NCBI RefSeq assembly: GCF_030704535.1 | Contig: NC_081808.1 | Coordinates: 22,633,501-22,697,500 of the forward strand | DNA from: Vitis vinifera | Taxonomy: Eukaryota; Streptophyta; Magnoliopsida; Vitales; Vitaceae | Direction of reading: 5' to 3' | DNA: 64,000 bases | Part shown: one piece after another, positions 48,201-61,640 of the stretch | Layout of the letters: the number at the start of each line of letters is the position of its first letter | How positions within the stretch are numbered: position 1 is the first letter of the stretch | Translations under genes and position numbers: made by a program | Notes under the pieces: generated by a model | Told to the model about the DNA's origin: nothing | What the model saw: the letters and a program-made list of their open reading frames with translations, nothing else | Database searches by the model: none

Positions 48201-51200
48201 AGGCGCATGGTATAAGACTAATTTGGGTAGAATGCTTTGGAACAAGCCTCTGAACTAATTCTCTCAATCTTTAAAAACAAGAAAACAATCCAACCTAGTA
48301 GCTAGCCTATTATTTAACCCACCACACCAAGTAAAAGATCCTCCAGTTAAAGGAAGGTCTTTTACCTCCAGATCCTCAATAACCTCTTAAAAGCGCCTTA
48401 TAGAAGTTGAGTTACTTTGGCTATTCCTCCTTTCCCTTGGGAATCTCACACCATTGAAATCCCCTTCTACACACCATGGATCGCTCTCAAGACATCTAAT
48501 ATCACTCAATTCATTCGAGAAATTTCCCCGCTCCTCATTTAAGACTGGACCATAGACCCCTGTGTACATCCAAACCAAGTTATCCTCATAGTTTTTAAAT
48601 CTACAGGAAACAGAAAATGCTCCTACTTCCATCTCAATAAGCTCCAATGCTTGGTTATCCTAGAAAACCAACCCCCCCTACTTAACCCCTAGCTTCCACT
48701 ACCCCCCATTCGAAGCACCTGCTCACACCCAACCTTCTCACCAAATGGGCTAACATTGGTTGAACCTTTGCTTCTTGAAGACAAACAAGGTCTGCCAAAT
48801 ATGAGTGAATGAGAGACTTAATAATTCTATGTTTATCCCCCTCATTAATCCCTTTAACATTCCACAAAAGAATGTAGAGCTTTATTGACACACTCTGGCT
48901 AATTCCCAATTACCCTTTTCCCTCTCTTCTCCCATTAATCGAGTCAGAATTATCGTTAACAAAGCATTCCAACTTACAAAGTTCCCTCTCAGACTTGGAT
49001 TCAACATAAATATTTTTTTTAACCCCTGCCTCGAAGTCTTCCCTTTCTTTCTAAGCTCCAATCTTCTCAAAAGTACAAAGATTTCCTCTTCAAAACCATC
49101 TACTAGAAGCTCCACAAATTTAATAAAAGAGGCCAACTTGCTAAAACTTCCCTTCGTGAAAATGGAATCCCACAATGGACTCTCTAAAGCACACCCCTTG
49201 ACTAGATCAAGCCTCTCTTCCTCCACCCCTGCCCTAACTCCATTTTCAATATTCACACAATTTGCTAGAAATCCATCGACAAGCCATCCATCAAAATCAT
49301 TTTAAGGGGGCCACCCCTTACTTCCTCTTTCACAAACAAAGACTCATTGACAGTCCTCTTCATGTCCCCCCAATAAATCAAATCCTCAAATAGTCTTTCG
49401 TCATATTCCAAACCCACAAAAGGAGAAAATTGAGAAGGAGATTTGCATCCTAAGAAGGAAGAAGAGGGGTTCATCATACCTTGGAATCGAACCGATTCTG
49501 CCACCAAAGATTCGTCATCTAGAGAAAAGACCCCCTATAGATTCCCCCCTCCCCCTGTAATCTCCTCACCCACCCTTAAAAAGCCCCCACATACATCACC
49601 CACTTGTTTGAAGAAACATTTGTCCCAAAGGAAAAGCGGGAGACCTAATCTCAACCAAGCATTTTTTGCCTAAACACCTTCCCTGAAGTAACCAACCTTT
49701 GGGACCCATCTATCAAGCATCATATTTTTCTACTTAAAAACAAACAAATCTTCTTGCAAAACCCTTTTCACTTCCCCGCAACCTCAAATTCAAATAAAAT
49801 TAAAGAATCTCCCATCAAAGATAGGCGAAAGTTCCCTCTTAGTTTCCAACAATACCTAGTCCACTCCTTTAAAGTAGGTAAAAGAAGGACCTCGTCCAAG
49901 AAATCACCTCATGATTACTACTCAAAAGGAACATTTTATATTAAAATTCTCATGAATTTCACATATTTTAAGTAGTAATTATACCTAAAATACCCAATTG
50001 ACATATTGTAGTTCTTGCAATGATTACTAACCATCTTCTATGAGTTGTGAAATGATTTTAAGGCGTAACTGATGAATTTAATTGATCATGGAAGAAATGA
50101 GAATGAAAAGTGATGAAAAAGAAAGAATTGGAAATTTCATAACCATGTGAAATTTCCCACAACCGTGTGAATTGGACCAGAGAAGGAGAATCTGCAATAG
50201 CTTGAAAAAAGGAATTCACACCACCATGCAAAATTTCGCATGAAGCTGTGAAATGGTCCAAAAAGCATTTCCACTTGCTGCTGCCACTCACTTTGGAATT
50301 TCGCACCACCATGCGAAATGGCCAAATCTCATGCAAAAATGTGTTTTTGGTGCCAAATTCCAGATTTTTTAATTTGGAAGATTAAGAAAGACCCCTAAGA
50401 TGATGTCAAGTGTCTATTTATGTAACATTCCTATAAATAGGAATTTGAAACTCTCATTTGAGGTTTTTTTTACTTTTGGACTTTGGAATTTTCTAGAGAC
50501 TCTCTCTCTCTCAATAGAAATTTTTATTTTCTTTCATTTTCTCACATTTTCTCACTAACCAAACATGCCTTGTGAGACCAAATCTCCAAGCATGAGTGAC
50601 TAAATTTCATTTTTCTTGGAGGAATGAGGATCTAGAGGCAAGATCTATGGTGAATTAGAGAAATAAAGCTTGATTTGCAAACCTAATTTGATCTAATTGA
50701 TTGATTGATTAAATTTTGGGAATTTTTCTCTTCAAATTGTCTTGAATGAGTACTACAATGCAAACTAGATAGACTCATTAAATTCTTAAACCTAGATTTA
50801 ATGAGATTGACTAGTTGCATTATGTGAATCATTGGAAGAAGATTTAAGATGAATTGAATCTATGGTTTAAATTGATCTTTTGGATTAAATCACCTAATTT
50901 GAAGAAAAATTAAATCTAAACTTGGATGAGAATTTAGATTTTCAATCTAACTTGATAAAGAATAGATCTCAACACCTATTCACCATAGAGATTGTTTTCT
51001 AGAAAATATTAACTCTAAGAGTTTCGTTTCCCTATTAATTTTGTTTCAAAATTTAATTGTTTTACTTTGAATTGTTCTTCCCAATTTGAAATCATTGTTA
51101 TTTTTATTTTTATCATAAATTGTCAATTTATTTTCATTTGATCACATTCATTTCTTTTCTCACCATTCAAGCTTTAATTAACAGAAATAATGCATCCTAA

Positions 51201-54200
51201 TGAATGACACCCAAAACCGCTATACTACCGTAACTTTTGCTAAAAACTGTTTTTGATCAAGTAAAAGTTACCTTAACATAATTGAATTAGGTTATAAATT
51301 TTGTTTTGATACGACAAACGACCAAAATCCATCAATCAAAAAATGGCACAATTGTCAAGGATGGTTCTAAGGTAATGGAGGCAAAAAAATTTATAAGGAT
51401 TAGCCCTTGTGATCCACATCACAAGATTGGTGAAATTCTTTTTACCGATTCTCCATTTTTCATTTTACTTTTTTTAATTCCGTTTTTTGCTTTTGTTTTT
51501 CTTTTTGTTCTTCTTGGTTTGTAAGCTCTCTATTGCATGCTACATTAAGAACAAAATTTAAGGGAAAGATTACAAAGGACTTATATTGCTAATCATCTTT
51601 GGTTTGTGATCCAATCATTGAGGATATGGAAAATCAAGGGGAAGACCAATAAAATCAACATGGACCAAACAATGGCACCCCACCGCCCTACCAAACACCA
51701 ATTGAGGTACTACAATTTGTTGAAAGAGTTTAAACCCCCCAAATTGCAGCCACATGGTATCACTCACTGCTCTCCGAGGTGCACCCACCACCTTAGCAAA
51801 GAAAACAAGTTCTTTAGGCCCCAAAGACTCATTCCTCTAAAAGGAGCTAACATTGAACAAACACCCCAACCCCCCACCCCCCAGGCAGCCCCTTACCTTT
51901 GGGAAAGATCAAATCAAACCTTTTTGCTTCCACTGAAAATACTGAGCACAAGAGAAACCATCCCACCTCATTACTACAAAGTTTAAACTATAGCTTCTCC
52001 CACCCTCAATCCAAGACTTGATGAAAACCTTCAAGTTCACTTTCTGACATCAAGCCTCCATCCTTTCTAGGTGAAAAGAAAGACCCCTTTCTCTAAGTCT
52101 AATCCACATCGAGAATCTTTGTCCCTTCTCAGTGACTACACCAGAGATCTTTCCTTTGAAAGTCTCAACCAAAGTTTTGAAAGATTTCGAGTCAATTACA
52201 AACCAACCTCTACCTCCAATCACCCTTTCTCCCTCTGCCTCCATTTCTTTTAATAATTGATCTTTTCCTTATGGTTGTGATCCTGCGTGATGTGGCTAAA
52301 AATTCACATCCTTTTAGATGGAAGAAGGATGAGGAGGGGTAAAGCACCCTTCAAGTTTGAACATATATGGCTTAAAGTAGGGGGAGATTCAAAGACTTAG
52401 AAACTAGTGAATAGGTTACGATGATAGGGGCTCCTTAATAAATTAATTATTAGTGATATAACGAAGAAATTATAAGTTACACAGAAGAAATTAAGTTGTG
52501 GAATAATCCATAAATGAATCTCATGCTTCTTTTTTCCCAAATACCAAACAGCAGAATGAGATATATTTTCCATTCTGCGCTTTTATTCCAATTATAGTAA
52601 AACATTAGCATAGGATATCATATTTTATATCCCATTGGAGATAAAATATCCTGGATGCATGTATCCTATCCAGACCACTAATTCAGCATAGTGAATGTGG
52701 CTTAAGGGTATTTTGAAACCATGAGAAGAGAATGAGATTTTTATTGAAGATAAGGGATAACAAACAGAAAAGGAAAAGAAAATAATACAAGCAATCTTTA
52801 TGGAGTGAACAATAAGAAAATTCATAATGTTGATGTTACTGAAGGAATAAAGTTAAGAAGGAAAATAGCATCAGGCTCGGTAACATTTGGCTTACCATAG
52901 ACTGCAATCACAAGGTCGATCACAAGTAACCAATTTATCCAAATTGAAGAATAATTTCTGCACATGAAAAATAAATAAATGTATTTAGAAGGCAATGAAT
53001 TGACAAAAAGGGGTTTACTAATAAAAAAATGATATTCAAACTAACATAAATTGACATGTTGAACATATTTACAATTGGATTAAGCATGGAACTAGTAGAA
53101 GTCTAGAGACCACATGTAAGTAGTTTGCATACACATACCAAAGGGTCTATATGTCATCATCACAAAATGAAGTTGTATAACATGCTTCTAAAAGCTTTTG
53201 TTTCATTACAACTCTTGAATTCCTTTAACAAACCAAATCTGGTAAAACTCTCAGTTACTCCAGAATTCAAAATTATTTCCAAAATTTTACTAGGAAAATT
53301 TATCCTATAAGATTAAACATTTTCCAAATCATTCGTGAATTACATGAATACAAAGATTCATACATTTTTTTTTATTCCAAGACTTTGAAAGACATCATAA
53401 CTCTCAGCTTTTCATAAGAAACATGGGTTCTCTCAAAATTCAGTACTCAGTGTTGTTAATCACACAAGCATTTCTAACTCCTTGATTCAAACTCCAAGGT
53501 TAAAAATTACCAAATCCAAATTCCTCACTGCTTATCATGCCTTAGCAGCATGTTAATCATTTATGAAAAAATGATACACTGCAGACTGGAGCTTACCATA
53601 AACATCATGGAATGCTGTGCAGATGGTTCAGTGGCCTGTTGAGCAAGGTATGCTCCCTGCAATCAAAAAGACAATTTAAGTATAAGTTTGTGTTATAACT
53701 AAACGCATGTGCAGAAACACAGAAAGCAGGAATATGAAAATCTACCTACATGAAATGGAAGCAGAATGTCAAGCAGGTTGAATCTCCAAAGTAAACAGAG
53801 AGAAGGCTTAGCGGATCCATAAGACAGCATATAGTTTAACTCCAACATTATCCTGGACTGAACAGACAAATAAATACCATATTGTTAAGAGACTGTACAG
53901 AGAATTCCATTTAAACATCAGGTTATCTGCCCTATTGGCCCAATCAAATAGGTCAAACAACCCAATATACCATATGATGCATTGGATATCATACAGCACA
54001 CCCACTGTGTCATGTATAAGACTAACGATTTTGGTAGTAATGCATGTTCTACAGCAGAAAACAGACAAAGATAACATACAATGAAAAAGCAAAATACTCA
54101 AAAATCATTAAATATCCAGGAAGCACAGTAGTCTCACTAGACTCCTGTAGAAGTACCTTGTCCAAACTCTTAACAGATGAAGCAAGGCTTCGTATTGCAG

Positions 54201-57200
54201 TCTCAGTTTCCCTTGAAAATGACAGGCCTAGACGAGCTGCAATTCTTAAACCCCGCAACATTCTAGCTACATGATAGAGTTAGCATTAAAATGTCCAATT
54301 AGGCTTAGTTTGAAAAAATATTGTGCTAACAACTACGAATGTCATGAGTCATGATATTAATGAATTTATATCTAGAGGATGGAGACACCTACCGCAGTCC
54401 TCTTTGAATGACAACTGTGCGGGGATTAATGTCCGTAGCTGAGAGCAGACCAAAATAAAGATGTTTGCAACTTCAAATCAGACAAATTGGAGCAAATTAT
54501 AACAAGCTGAATACAAGATTTTATTAACAAAAGGTAATAAAGAATCACCTTTAAGGACCTCAAATCCTTCATTCCATTAGCGTAATCATAGATTTTATTC
54601 ACAAAAGGATCAAAGAATAAACTGCTTCCACAATTTAATAGATAGACATCAATGAGTTAGATTGAATCCAACTAAGCTCATAAAATTCAGATAAAAAAGA
54701 GAAATACCTAATTTTATTGTTAACTGATAGAAATATGCTACGTTTTATAAACAAAGCACATCATTTATAATATAAACCTCAACCACATGAACCACATATG
54801 CATTCACATTTTCCTTTTAAGAAAATAGGACCTGTTAATTGTGAAATCTCGATGCATACAGTTCCTCCAGCGATTGAAGTCACTTTCATCACAACCACTT
54901 GGCATTTGGGAGAAACTAACTTTTTCTTTTTCTTCACCATGCTTTGCCACTGTTTCAAAGCTGGATACCTGATACAGAAAATGATACAATTCTGTAAGGA
55001 AGACAAGATACAATATTATATGCAAGATGGAGGAGTATTCATACCAGTAGTTTACAGTAAAAAAGGAAATCATAGAAGGTTTTAATATGCCGAGTAAATG
55101 CACCAACCAACCTCAATTACAGAACCTTTAACATGCACTCTGCATATAGGAAACCGCCGTCCAACAATCTGAGCACGGCGAAATCTCTTCTTGATCTGTA
55201 AATTATTAATATACAATCAGCATAACTACCTAAACCTTATGGTGCAAACACTAGATTACTGATGAAGTTCTGAAGAACCTAAACAATGCCACAAGACCTG
55301 TTTAAGTTTAGCTGTGGTGATCACATCAAAATCTTTAGGTGTTTTATTCAGGATTAAGTCTCTCACACACCCACCTACCAGGTAGGCTTCAAATCCTGCA
55401 TGGTATAGATTGGTTAAAAAAGGAAACCTTCTCTTATATGAATAACAGAGCATTCAAGTGCAACCAAATAAAAATGATATCGGCACACAGAGATAGTGAA
55501 ACACGTTTCCATTCATGAGGATGAATCTCCAAAATCTACTCAGGAAAAAAATGAAATGAAATAAAGAAATCATAAATTAGTTTGACAAGAGTTATTTAGG
55601 TAATTTTACAGTCTTAAAGTTCTCTAGTGCCATAATTAATTAGGAGTTGGCATTTGAGTTTTATTCAAAATTTGGAAAGTTTTAGATTTCTCCTTGAAAG
55701 AAGTTTTTAAAATTTTGATTCGAGTGTCTTCTCTATTAGAAACTCTTACTACAAGAGGTTTTAAGTTTTTAATTTTACATATTATATATAATTCTAAAAA
55801 AAAAAAAAAGTTCCTGCGTTCTTTTAATTTTTTAGAAGATTTAATAGTTTTAAGAAAGGGAAGAAATTCCTAATAAGCTACTAGATAGGTGAGGTTTGGT
55901 TTACATTTCTTAGTTTTATTCAATTCATAAAGTTTTCCAAAACCTATAAATAAGACTTATTGATATAAAACATGATTAATGATTGATGATCAATAATATT
56001 AAGCTTTTTTTTTCCCACTTTGCAATTTACAATGATGAAACTTCATTGTTTTTCTTCTAACTAATACTCCTATAAAGACTCTTAAAAGGCCTTAATGAAA
56101 TTCTAAGGTTTCCTATCTTTCTTATTTGTCTTTTCTTTTCCTACTTTTTATTTTACATGTTTCCCATTGAAACTCCTTCCTAAGCATACAATAGAAACCC
56201 ATTGACTATCACCTCTACTAAGGAGTGTTATAACGACTAGCCCACAATCGTGTAAATATTATCCGCTTTAAGTTTAATTAACTTTATAGTCACAACTTTA
56301 AAACACGTCTACATGATTAAGAGGAATCTAGTACATATGTAGAGCTAGGAACTTCTCCCCTAATCAATGTGGGATATCACAAACCAATTTCTGACCCCAA
56401 TGTGGGACACTATTTGTTTGTTTGAGTGACCTTGAAATCTCATGGGACACAATGAAAACATTTTATCTACACAGGAGGTGATTGTGATGTCTCACATTGG
56501 TGAAGGGAAGAAGTAATTGACACTATATATGTATTGGACTCCTTTTAACCATAGAAATGTGTTTTAAAGTTGTCAGGGTTTGTTGGACCCCGAGCAAACA
56601 ATATCTACATGGGAAGAAGTTGGTTGTTACATTTGCATTGGATTTAGATAGCCTTGCCCCATAAGGAGTACCCCCATGTACCACCAGGCATGGAAGTAAT
56701 GGCTATTAACAATAAGAGTACTATAGCAGGGAATTAGGTAGGTTAAATGAGCCATTTACAATATTCCCAATTCTCTAGTTTGAGTTGCAAGTCAGTACAA
56801 ATTAAAGAGGGGTTAGCACAAAACAGGTTGGCTCAAAGATAAACAAATTGTTAAAAGACAATTTACTAAAATTTGCAAAAATTCATAACTGCATAAGGTT
56901 GTTTGCATTGACCACCCAACTGAATTATTGCACCAAACAAAAATTCACTACAAAACAATAAGCCCTTCCACCACATGTGAAAACATATAGTTAGCAAAAT
57001 TATAACAGAACATCACCTTCACGCTGAAGAAGTTTCAAGACAACCCATGAGGGCGATGAAATCATCGACCGCGTTATACCGAAGGTCCTTGAGTCCAATT
57101 TTTTCCATTTCGACATGTCAATTTGACCTACATCAGCACCCCGTCATCATCAACATCATCCAAATTGAAAGTTCCAATTATTTGTACGTGTAAATACATC

Positions 57201-57492
57201 ATTGTTTCTAAAAACATACATTGTTCTGGGATTGAGTTCGAATCCGAACCCATATCTCGGTGGAATTGAGGTTGTAGTCCTCCGTCGACTATTGCGTGGC
57301 TAAATCTCTGGAAGTAGAATATATACATAAGAAGAGGTGGGGGGGGAACAATAAAAGGGACCTTGTTAGTATGTGATGAAGTGTTCGAAGAAATGCCTGA
57401 AAGAGAATGGGGAAATAGAAATGAACCTGCAGTTTGAATAGGGCTCTGATGCGAGATACGAAGCCATTACTGGCTTTGAGTGTTAAGGCCAT
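45224..57492 (-). CDS. Bacterial-type poly(A) polymerase / tRNA nucleotidyltransferase family protein (688 aa, 14 exons)
   Basis: Class II nucleotidyltransferase, which adds A (or CCA) to RNA 3' ends. Exons in transcription order: 57427-57492, 57220-57307, 57017-57127, 55298-55395, 55112-55195, 54832-54968, 54549-54621, 54393-54438, 54157-54266, 53750-53857, 53597-53656, 52896-52957, 46732-47044, 45224-45934. All are in phase with GT-AG ends. Residues 1-30 are basic and lack acids, a possible organelle-targeting peptide. Head domain: [20 protein letters not shown] with metal-binding D110 and D112. Then [19 protein letters not shown] and HRDFTINSLFFDPF (R189-D190). The next domain has [20 protein letters not shown], the usual RNA-binding arginine motif. 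Exon 13 adds a plant-specific region ([20 protein letters not shown]). The last ~115 residues are a Lys/Glu/Gln-rich tail. Closest match I know is the Arabidopsis 'polynucleotide adenylyltransferase family' group; poly(A) versus CCA activity cannot be told here. Confidence 0.9.
47940..52260 (-). mobile_element. Degenerate L1-type LINE in the intron of the nucleotidyltransferase gene
   Basis: Sense-oriented insertion in the 5.85-kb intron 47045-52895. The 5' part (51615-52244) is ORF1-like ([36 protein letters not shown]). ORF1 resumes at 49265-49930 ([37 protein letters not shown]). Then ORF2 starts with an apurinic-type endonuclease: [31 protein letters not shown] (48682-48909) and [16 protein letters not shown] (48387-48647), continuing with stops to about 47,940. 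Reverse transcriptase is missing, so it is truncated or deleted at its 3' end. Many frameshifts. Same L1 family as the insertion at 28150-30617. Confidence 0.78.
49915..51610. mobile_element. ~1.7-kb non-LINE insertion inside LINE ORF1
   Basis: LINE ORF1 sequence stops near 51,615 and resumes near 49,910 (minus direction), so this block is an insertion. It has no protein frame of note. It contains repeats of a TTTCGCA/TGCGAAA motif, including the perfect hairpin ATTTCGCA-CCACC-A-TGCGAAAT region at about 50299-50321, and a CT microsatellite near 50501-50512. An LTR or LTR-derived piece is my best guess. I could not find a clear duplication at the edges, which are approximate. Confidence 0.5.
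55396..57016. other. 1.6-kb intron of the nucleotidyltransferase gene with an inverted repeat pair
   Basis: No coding sequence. The segment 56225-56395 is related to the loop of the hairpin at 9050-9320. A diverged copy in the opposite orientation follows at about 56480-56640, with a short spacer containing another ATGTGGGACAC motif. See the repeat entry. Confidence 0.6.
56225..56640. repeat. Inverted pair of a dispersed repeat family
   Basis: The left unit reads GTGTAAATATTATCCGCTTT, then ACTTTAAAACACGTCTACATG, then AATGTGGGATATCAC. The right unit read on the minus strand gives ATATTGTTTGCTCGGGGTCC, ACTTTAAAACACATTTCTAT and CAATGTGAGACATCAC. They align in inverted orientation, giving a foldback inside the intron. 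The family also supplies the 9105-9265 loop. Confidence 0.6.
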
Positions 57493-58821
57493 GAGAAAGC
57501 GTGAAGGAGAGTGTCATGGGCCTCATGGCCGTGAGACTCCAGAGGAGGAAGAGGAGGAAGAGGAGGTGAACATCTCCGTTACGCGCCCTCCCGTTGCGGT
57601 CAGGTGCTTTAGAGAATTAAAATGGTTAACCGAGGATCCACCTAGGGCTGCAACAACAGCCGAATGGTCTGGCCTGGTCCTAATGACGGCCCAACCAAAG
57701 CCCACCAAAGACTCTGACTCCCGTACAATTGACTAATGACGGCCCAATCGATCATTCTTAAAATTTCCGTTGGCCTCCTCCGAAAATTTTCAAATAATTC
57801 CTGACACATAATTTAATATTTTATATTATTTATAAGGTTGCACTATTCTATTTAATAATATTTATTTATATGTTTAAAAAAATAATTAAATTGTGATTAT
57901 GTCATATGATATCTTATTTTGCTAAAAAGATGGATAAATATTCTATTTTTTGTTATTTTAATGTGTTATTTTATTTAAATTATGAGGTATTCAATTTAAT
58001 ACTTACTATTTAATAACTAAAGTTGATTTAAAATTAAATTATGCTTTAAATTGTTGACTTAAAACTTATTACTTTAAGTATTAAGATTGTTTAATAAAAT
58101 TAACTTAAAATTTATTCTAAAACATGATATTGATATATTTATCTTCATAAGTTATAACTAAGACAAAAGAAGTCAAGTAATATTAAAGACCGTGAAATAA
58201 TAAAAGAGATGGTGAAAGTAATTAGGACAAATGACGATAAAGAGATAAAATAAAATTGTGAACTTAATAATAAGTTAATTATTTTAACATATTATTTAAA
58301 ATTATTTTTTACTTTAAACCGTGTTATTAAGTTATTTCACCAAACATACTTAATTTACTTTGAGCTATTAAGTCACTCAATTTAAGCTTATTCAATTTGA
58401 TTTTCACACATTAAAATTTGACCAATACAAACCCAAACCTCACTCAATCCAAATTTGTAAAAATTAAATTAAATTAGTCTTAGGTTGAGTGCTTAGAAAT
58501 CAAATTAAGTTAGATTGAGGTTGAATGTTTTTTACTTTGATTGAATTCTAGTTGATTATAAATTTAACATAATCCATTCATATTATAACTCTAAGAAATA
58601 TTATTTGTAAGAGCATAATTGATCTTGTTTGTTAATCTCTATGTTATACAAATAAATTTAACCTAATCCATCCAAATTATAACTTTTAAAAACATTATTT
58701 TTTTAATAGCATAAGTCATCTTGTCATGTTAACAACAGCTAAAATTTTGATTAATTCAAGGGTTATTTGATTGAAAAAGATGTTAAAAATGCAAATTCAA
58801 AATAATTTCAAATTAAAGATG
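57493..58821. other. Promoter side of the nucleotidyltransferase gene and AT-rich DNA
   Basis: 57493-57740 is balanced in composition, with a GAGGAGGAAGAGGAGGAAGA purine run at about 57541-57565, and is the probable promoter and leader of the minus-strand gene. From 57,780 it is A/T-rich with degenerate repeated words (ACTTAA, TTATTAAGT) and no gene. Confidence 0.55.
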
Positions 58822-59140
58822 TATTTGGTTCCCGAAAAATATGAAGGAAAATGTAAGGGAAAGAGTGAGGAAAAGAAAATAGTAAGAAAAAGTACAAACA
58901 AAAAGTGAAAAAAAATATAAAAAATTAAAATCAATAAATTATTTTGTCTACTATTTCAAACTCATTTCATTTATTTTTCTTCCTTTATATAAAGATTAAA
59001 TAATTAAAAAATGTATAAATTTCTAATTAATTTTAATTATATTTTATTTTTTTCTTATTTTTTATATTGAAACCAAATATAAGAAAATCATTTATTTAAT
59101 TTTTTTTTCTTTCTCTGATACTTTCTAAGAACCAAACATA
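58822..59140. mobile_element. MITE-like element with TATTTGGTTC-type inverted ends
   Basis: The left end TATTTGGTTCCCGAAAA and the right end TTTCTAAGAACCAAACATA form imperfect inverted repeats around an AT-rich interior of about 280 bp without coding capacity. Size and structure suit a MITE; the superfamily and target duplication are unresolved. Confidence 0.5.
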
Positions 59141-60400
59141 GTCATTTTGATCATATACACAATATTCAAGTCAATACAACTAGTTGAAAATGTGAAACAA
59201 GCTAAATATGCTAAATCATCAATGCAATTATATTGAAATTTATATTTAACCAAAACCAATTAGCTTGATTTATTTTTGAGTTGTTTAAATATGTACTCCA
59301 ATTTTCACCATATTTTGTACTAAAATTATTTTTCCCTTTTTTTGTGATATTAGATTTGAGTATATTTCTATTTTGGACCAAAGAAAAAAAAAATTGATCC
59401 TCTATATATTCATCTTTTCTATATATGCATGAATCACATTAATATGTTTGGTTTTCATTTGATGACTTAATGCAGTTACCTATTAAGTAAGTGTTTTAAA
59501 AATTTTTAAATATCTAAAAATTATAATTACATGCTTTTATCTTTATAAAAAATAATTATAGTGTTAGTTTTTATTTTATATAATGATTATAAGATATTTG
59601 AAATTAATAATTTGACATAAAATAATAATCAACCATATTTTCAAAATTCTCACAATAATTTAAAGATTTATAATTTAAAATTATTATTCTTAGATAAAAA
59701 TAATCCTTATATTTGTTTTTATTTTATAGAGTTACACATACTTTTCTCCTTTGTTCTTGTAAGGTCTTTCACACTCTACACTCTCATATTCAAAATCTAA
59801 TAATTTTTGTTGTTCTTATTTTATGAAGTTATATACCTTTACTTCTTCAATCCTTGAGTTTTGTCGTGCTTTATCTCCACAAATTCAAAATCTAATAATT
59901 TTTATATTTGTTCTTATTATTCAAATAATTTATAAAAATTATTAAGAATCACACAAATATCACTTAAAGTCCAAATTACCAACCTCCCGTGACATGGTTT
60001 GTTTATTAACGAACAAATGAAAAGAGCTATGAAAAAAGTTTATCTCCTAAACATAGTCATGGTTTGTTTAATAGCGAAGGAATGAAAAGAGTTATGAAAA
60101 AAGTTTATCTCCTGACCAAGGTATAAGAAGACAACATCATACTTCTTCCAATGGTTTATGTTTAACCCCACTATTAAACATTTTCTTTCATCATCTTATA
60201 GGTATTAGATGTTTTGTCTAAATTTAAAACAAAAGTGCAGTTGACTCTCTTTAGTGGAGTGTTAAATCAACTTCATAATTGGGTTTAAGGAAGTTAGTAT
60301 TTTTCTACTGGTCTAAGTGGTCTTTGCTTGAGCTCATAGTTCATGGTGACACACCTTTTGAAGGTATTTTGGGTATGTAATTCATAAGTGTGCATAAAGC
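59141..60400. other. AT-rich intergenic DNA with a ~65-bp tandem duplication
   Basis: No gene. A unit beginning CATGGTTTGTTTA is duplicated at 59993-60057 and 60058-about 60115, with about ten differences. Confidence 0.6.
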
Positions 60401-61640
60401 GTTTTGGTAAAAACATAATATTGCACTAGATCTTATAAACTGACCTTTTATATTAAGTTAGTTAATTAATTAGAATCTGTTAAGGTTAATTAATTAATTA
60501 TGACTCAAGTTGATTGGATTAGGTGACCCAAGCCCAATTTTGACTTAAGTCACTTAAGCTCACAAAGAAAGCTAAACCTCCTTAAGGATTAGGGCTTCAT
60601 GCTTCTAGTTCAGTTTTTTGAAATTTTAGAGAAAAGATCCTTAGAGGGAGAGATCGGGTGGAAGTGCAAGGTAGACAAGTTCTATAAAGCTCATAGTATC
60701 TTCATTGGATGTGAATCAATTTAGGAACATCTAAATCGTAGGTATGAAATTTTATCCTCTAAATATCGTATTTTATGGTTTTTATAGCCATTGGTTTATG
60801 CTATATCAAGTCTAGAGATGCCTAGGATAGAAGCATACACCTTATGTGATTCAGGCCAGGGAATAGAGTAACTCGGAGTTTCTAACCTCAGTTATGATAA
60901 CATACTACTACTATTGATAGAGTGAATAACTATTATTATAATAGTAAGTTCATACCTACGAGGAGAAAACATAATGCTACTGACAATCTTTTGGATCCAT
61001 TAATGAAGGTATTTACATGAGAAAAAGGTTGAAGTACAATGAGGAGGATAGGGTTAAAGCTCATACATACAATCATGTGTCATTTACGAGGATACTCAAC
61101 CTGAAAGTGGAGATCCGAAGAACTTGGCTCAAGGAAAAATAAATCATAAGTGGACCATAAAAATGCAATCTCTATTTTACTCGTTACTACGGAATATTTG
61201 AGGGTTGAGTTTTCTAAAACTCTTAATAAAATTTTAACAGTTATAGGAAAACATCGACAAGTTTTTATGCATATGAACGTGAAAGTGGGATCACTTTTTA
61301 TGAAAATTGGCCTTATTCGTAAATACACTTATGAACACTAGGATCAACACAAGTTGTAGTGTGTTAATTAATAAAGTTCATATTTTGAACACTTGGGTTA
61401 TTATATGTTAGCTATAATTCTTTATTTCTCTTAAGGAGTTATAGTTCAGGCCTGAGGCCATTACTAACTATATCGTAGAGATGATAGTCTTGCTAATGAA
61501 GGTTCAATGGAGAGTCACCTTCATGATGCATAATGATCAATTTTTTTTCTTTATTAGAAAAATATTAAAATGAGTGAGAGAATGTTACATCATTTTAATG
61601 GTTTTATGACTAAAGTGTAACATCCTTTATATTCCTATTA
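60400..61640 (+). mobile_element. Ty1/copia retrotransposon remnant (3' end)
   Basis: A short frame at 60973-61020 reads NATDNLLDPLMKVF and stops. This is the DNxADPLTK motif found at the RNase H C-terminus of Ty1/copia polyproteins. About 550 bp further on, AATGAGTGAGAGAATGTTAC resembles the polypurine tract plus LTR start of such elements. Everything between is broken, so only the tail of an old copy is supported and the edges are approximate. Confidence 0.45.

Noticed and set aside
49481..49512. GGTTCGATTCC-like tRNA B box (minus strand)
   Set aside because: No matching acceptor stem or A box; it lies inside LINE ORF1 sequence.
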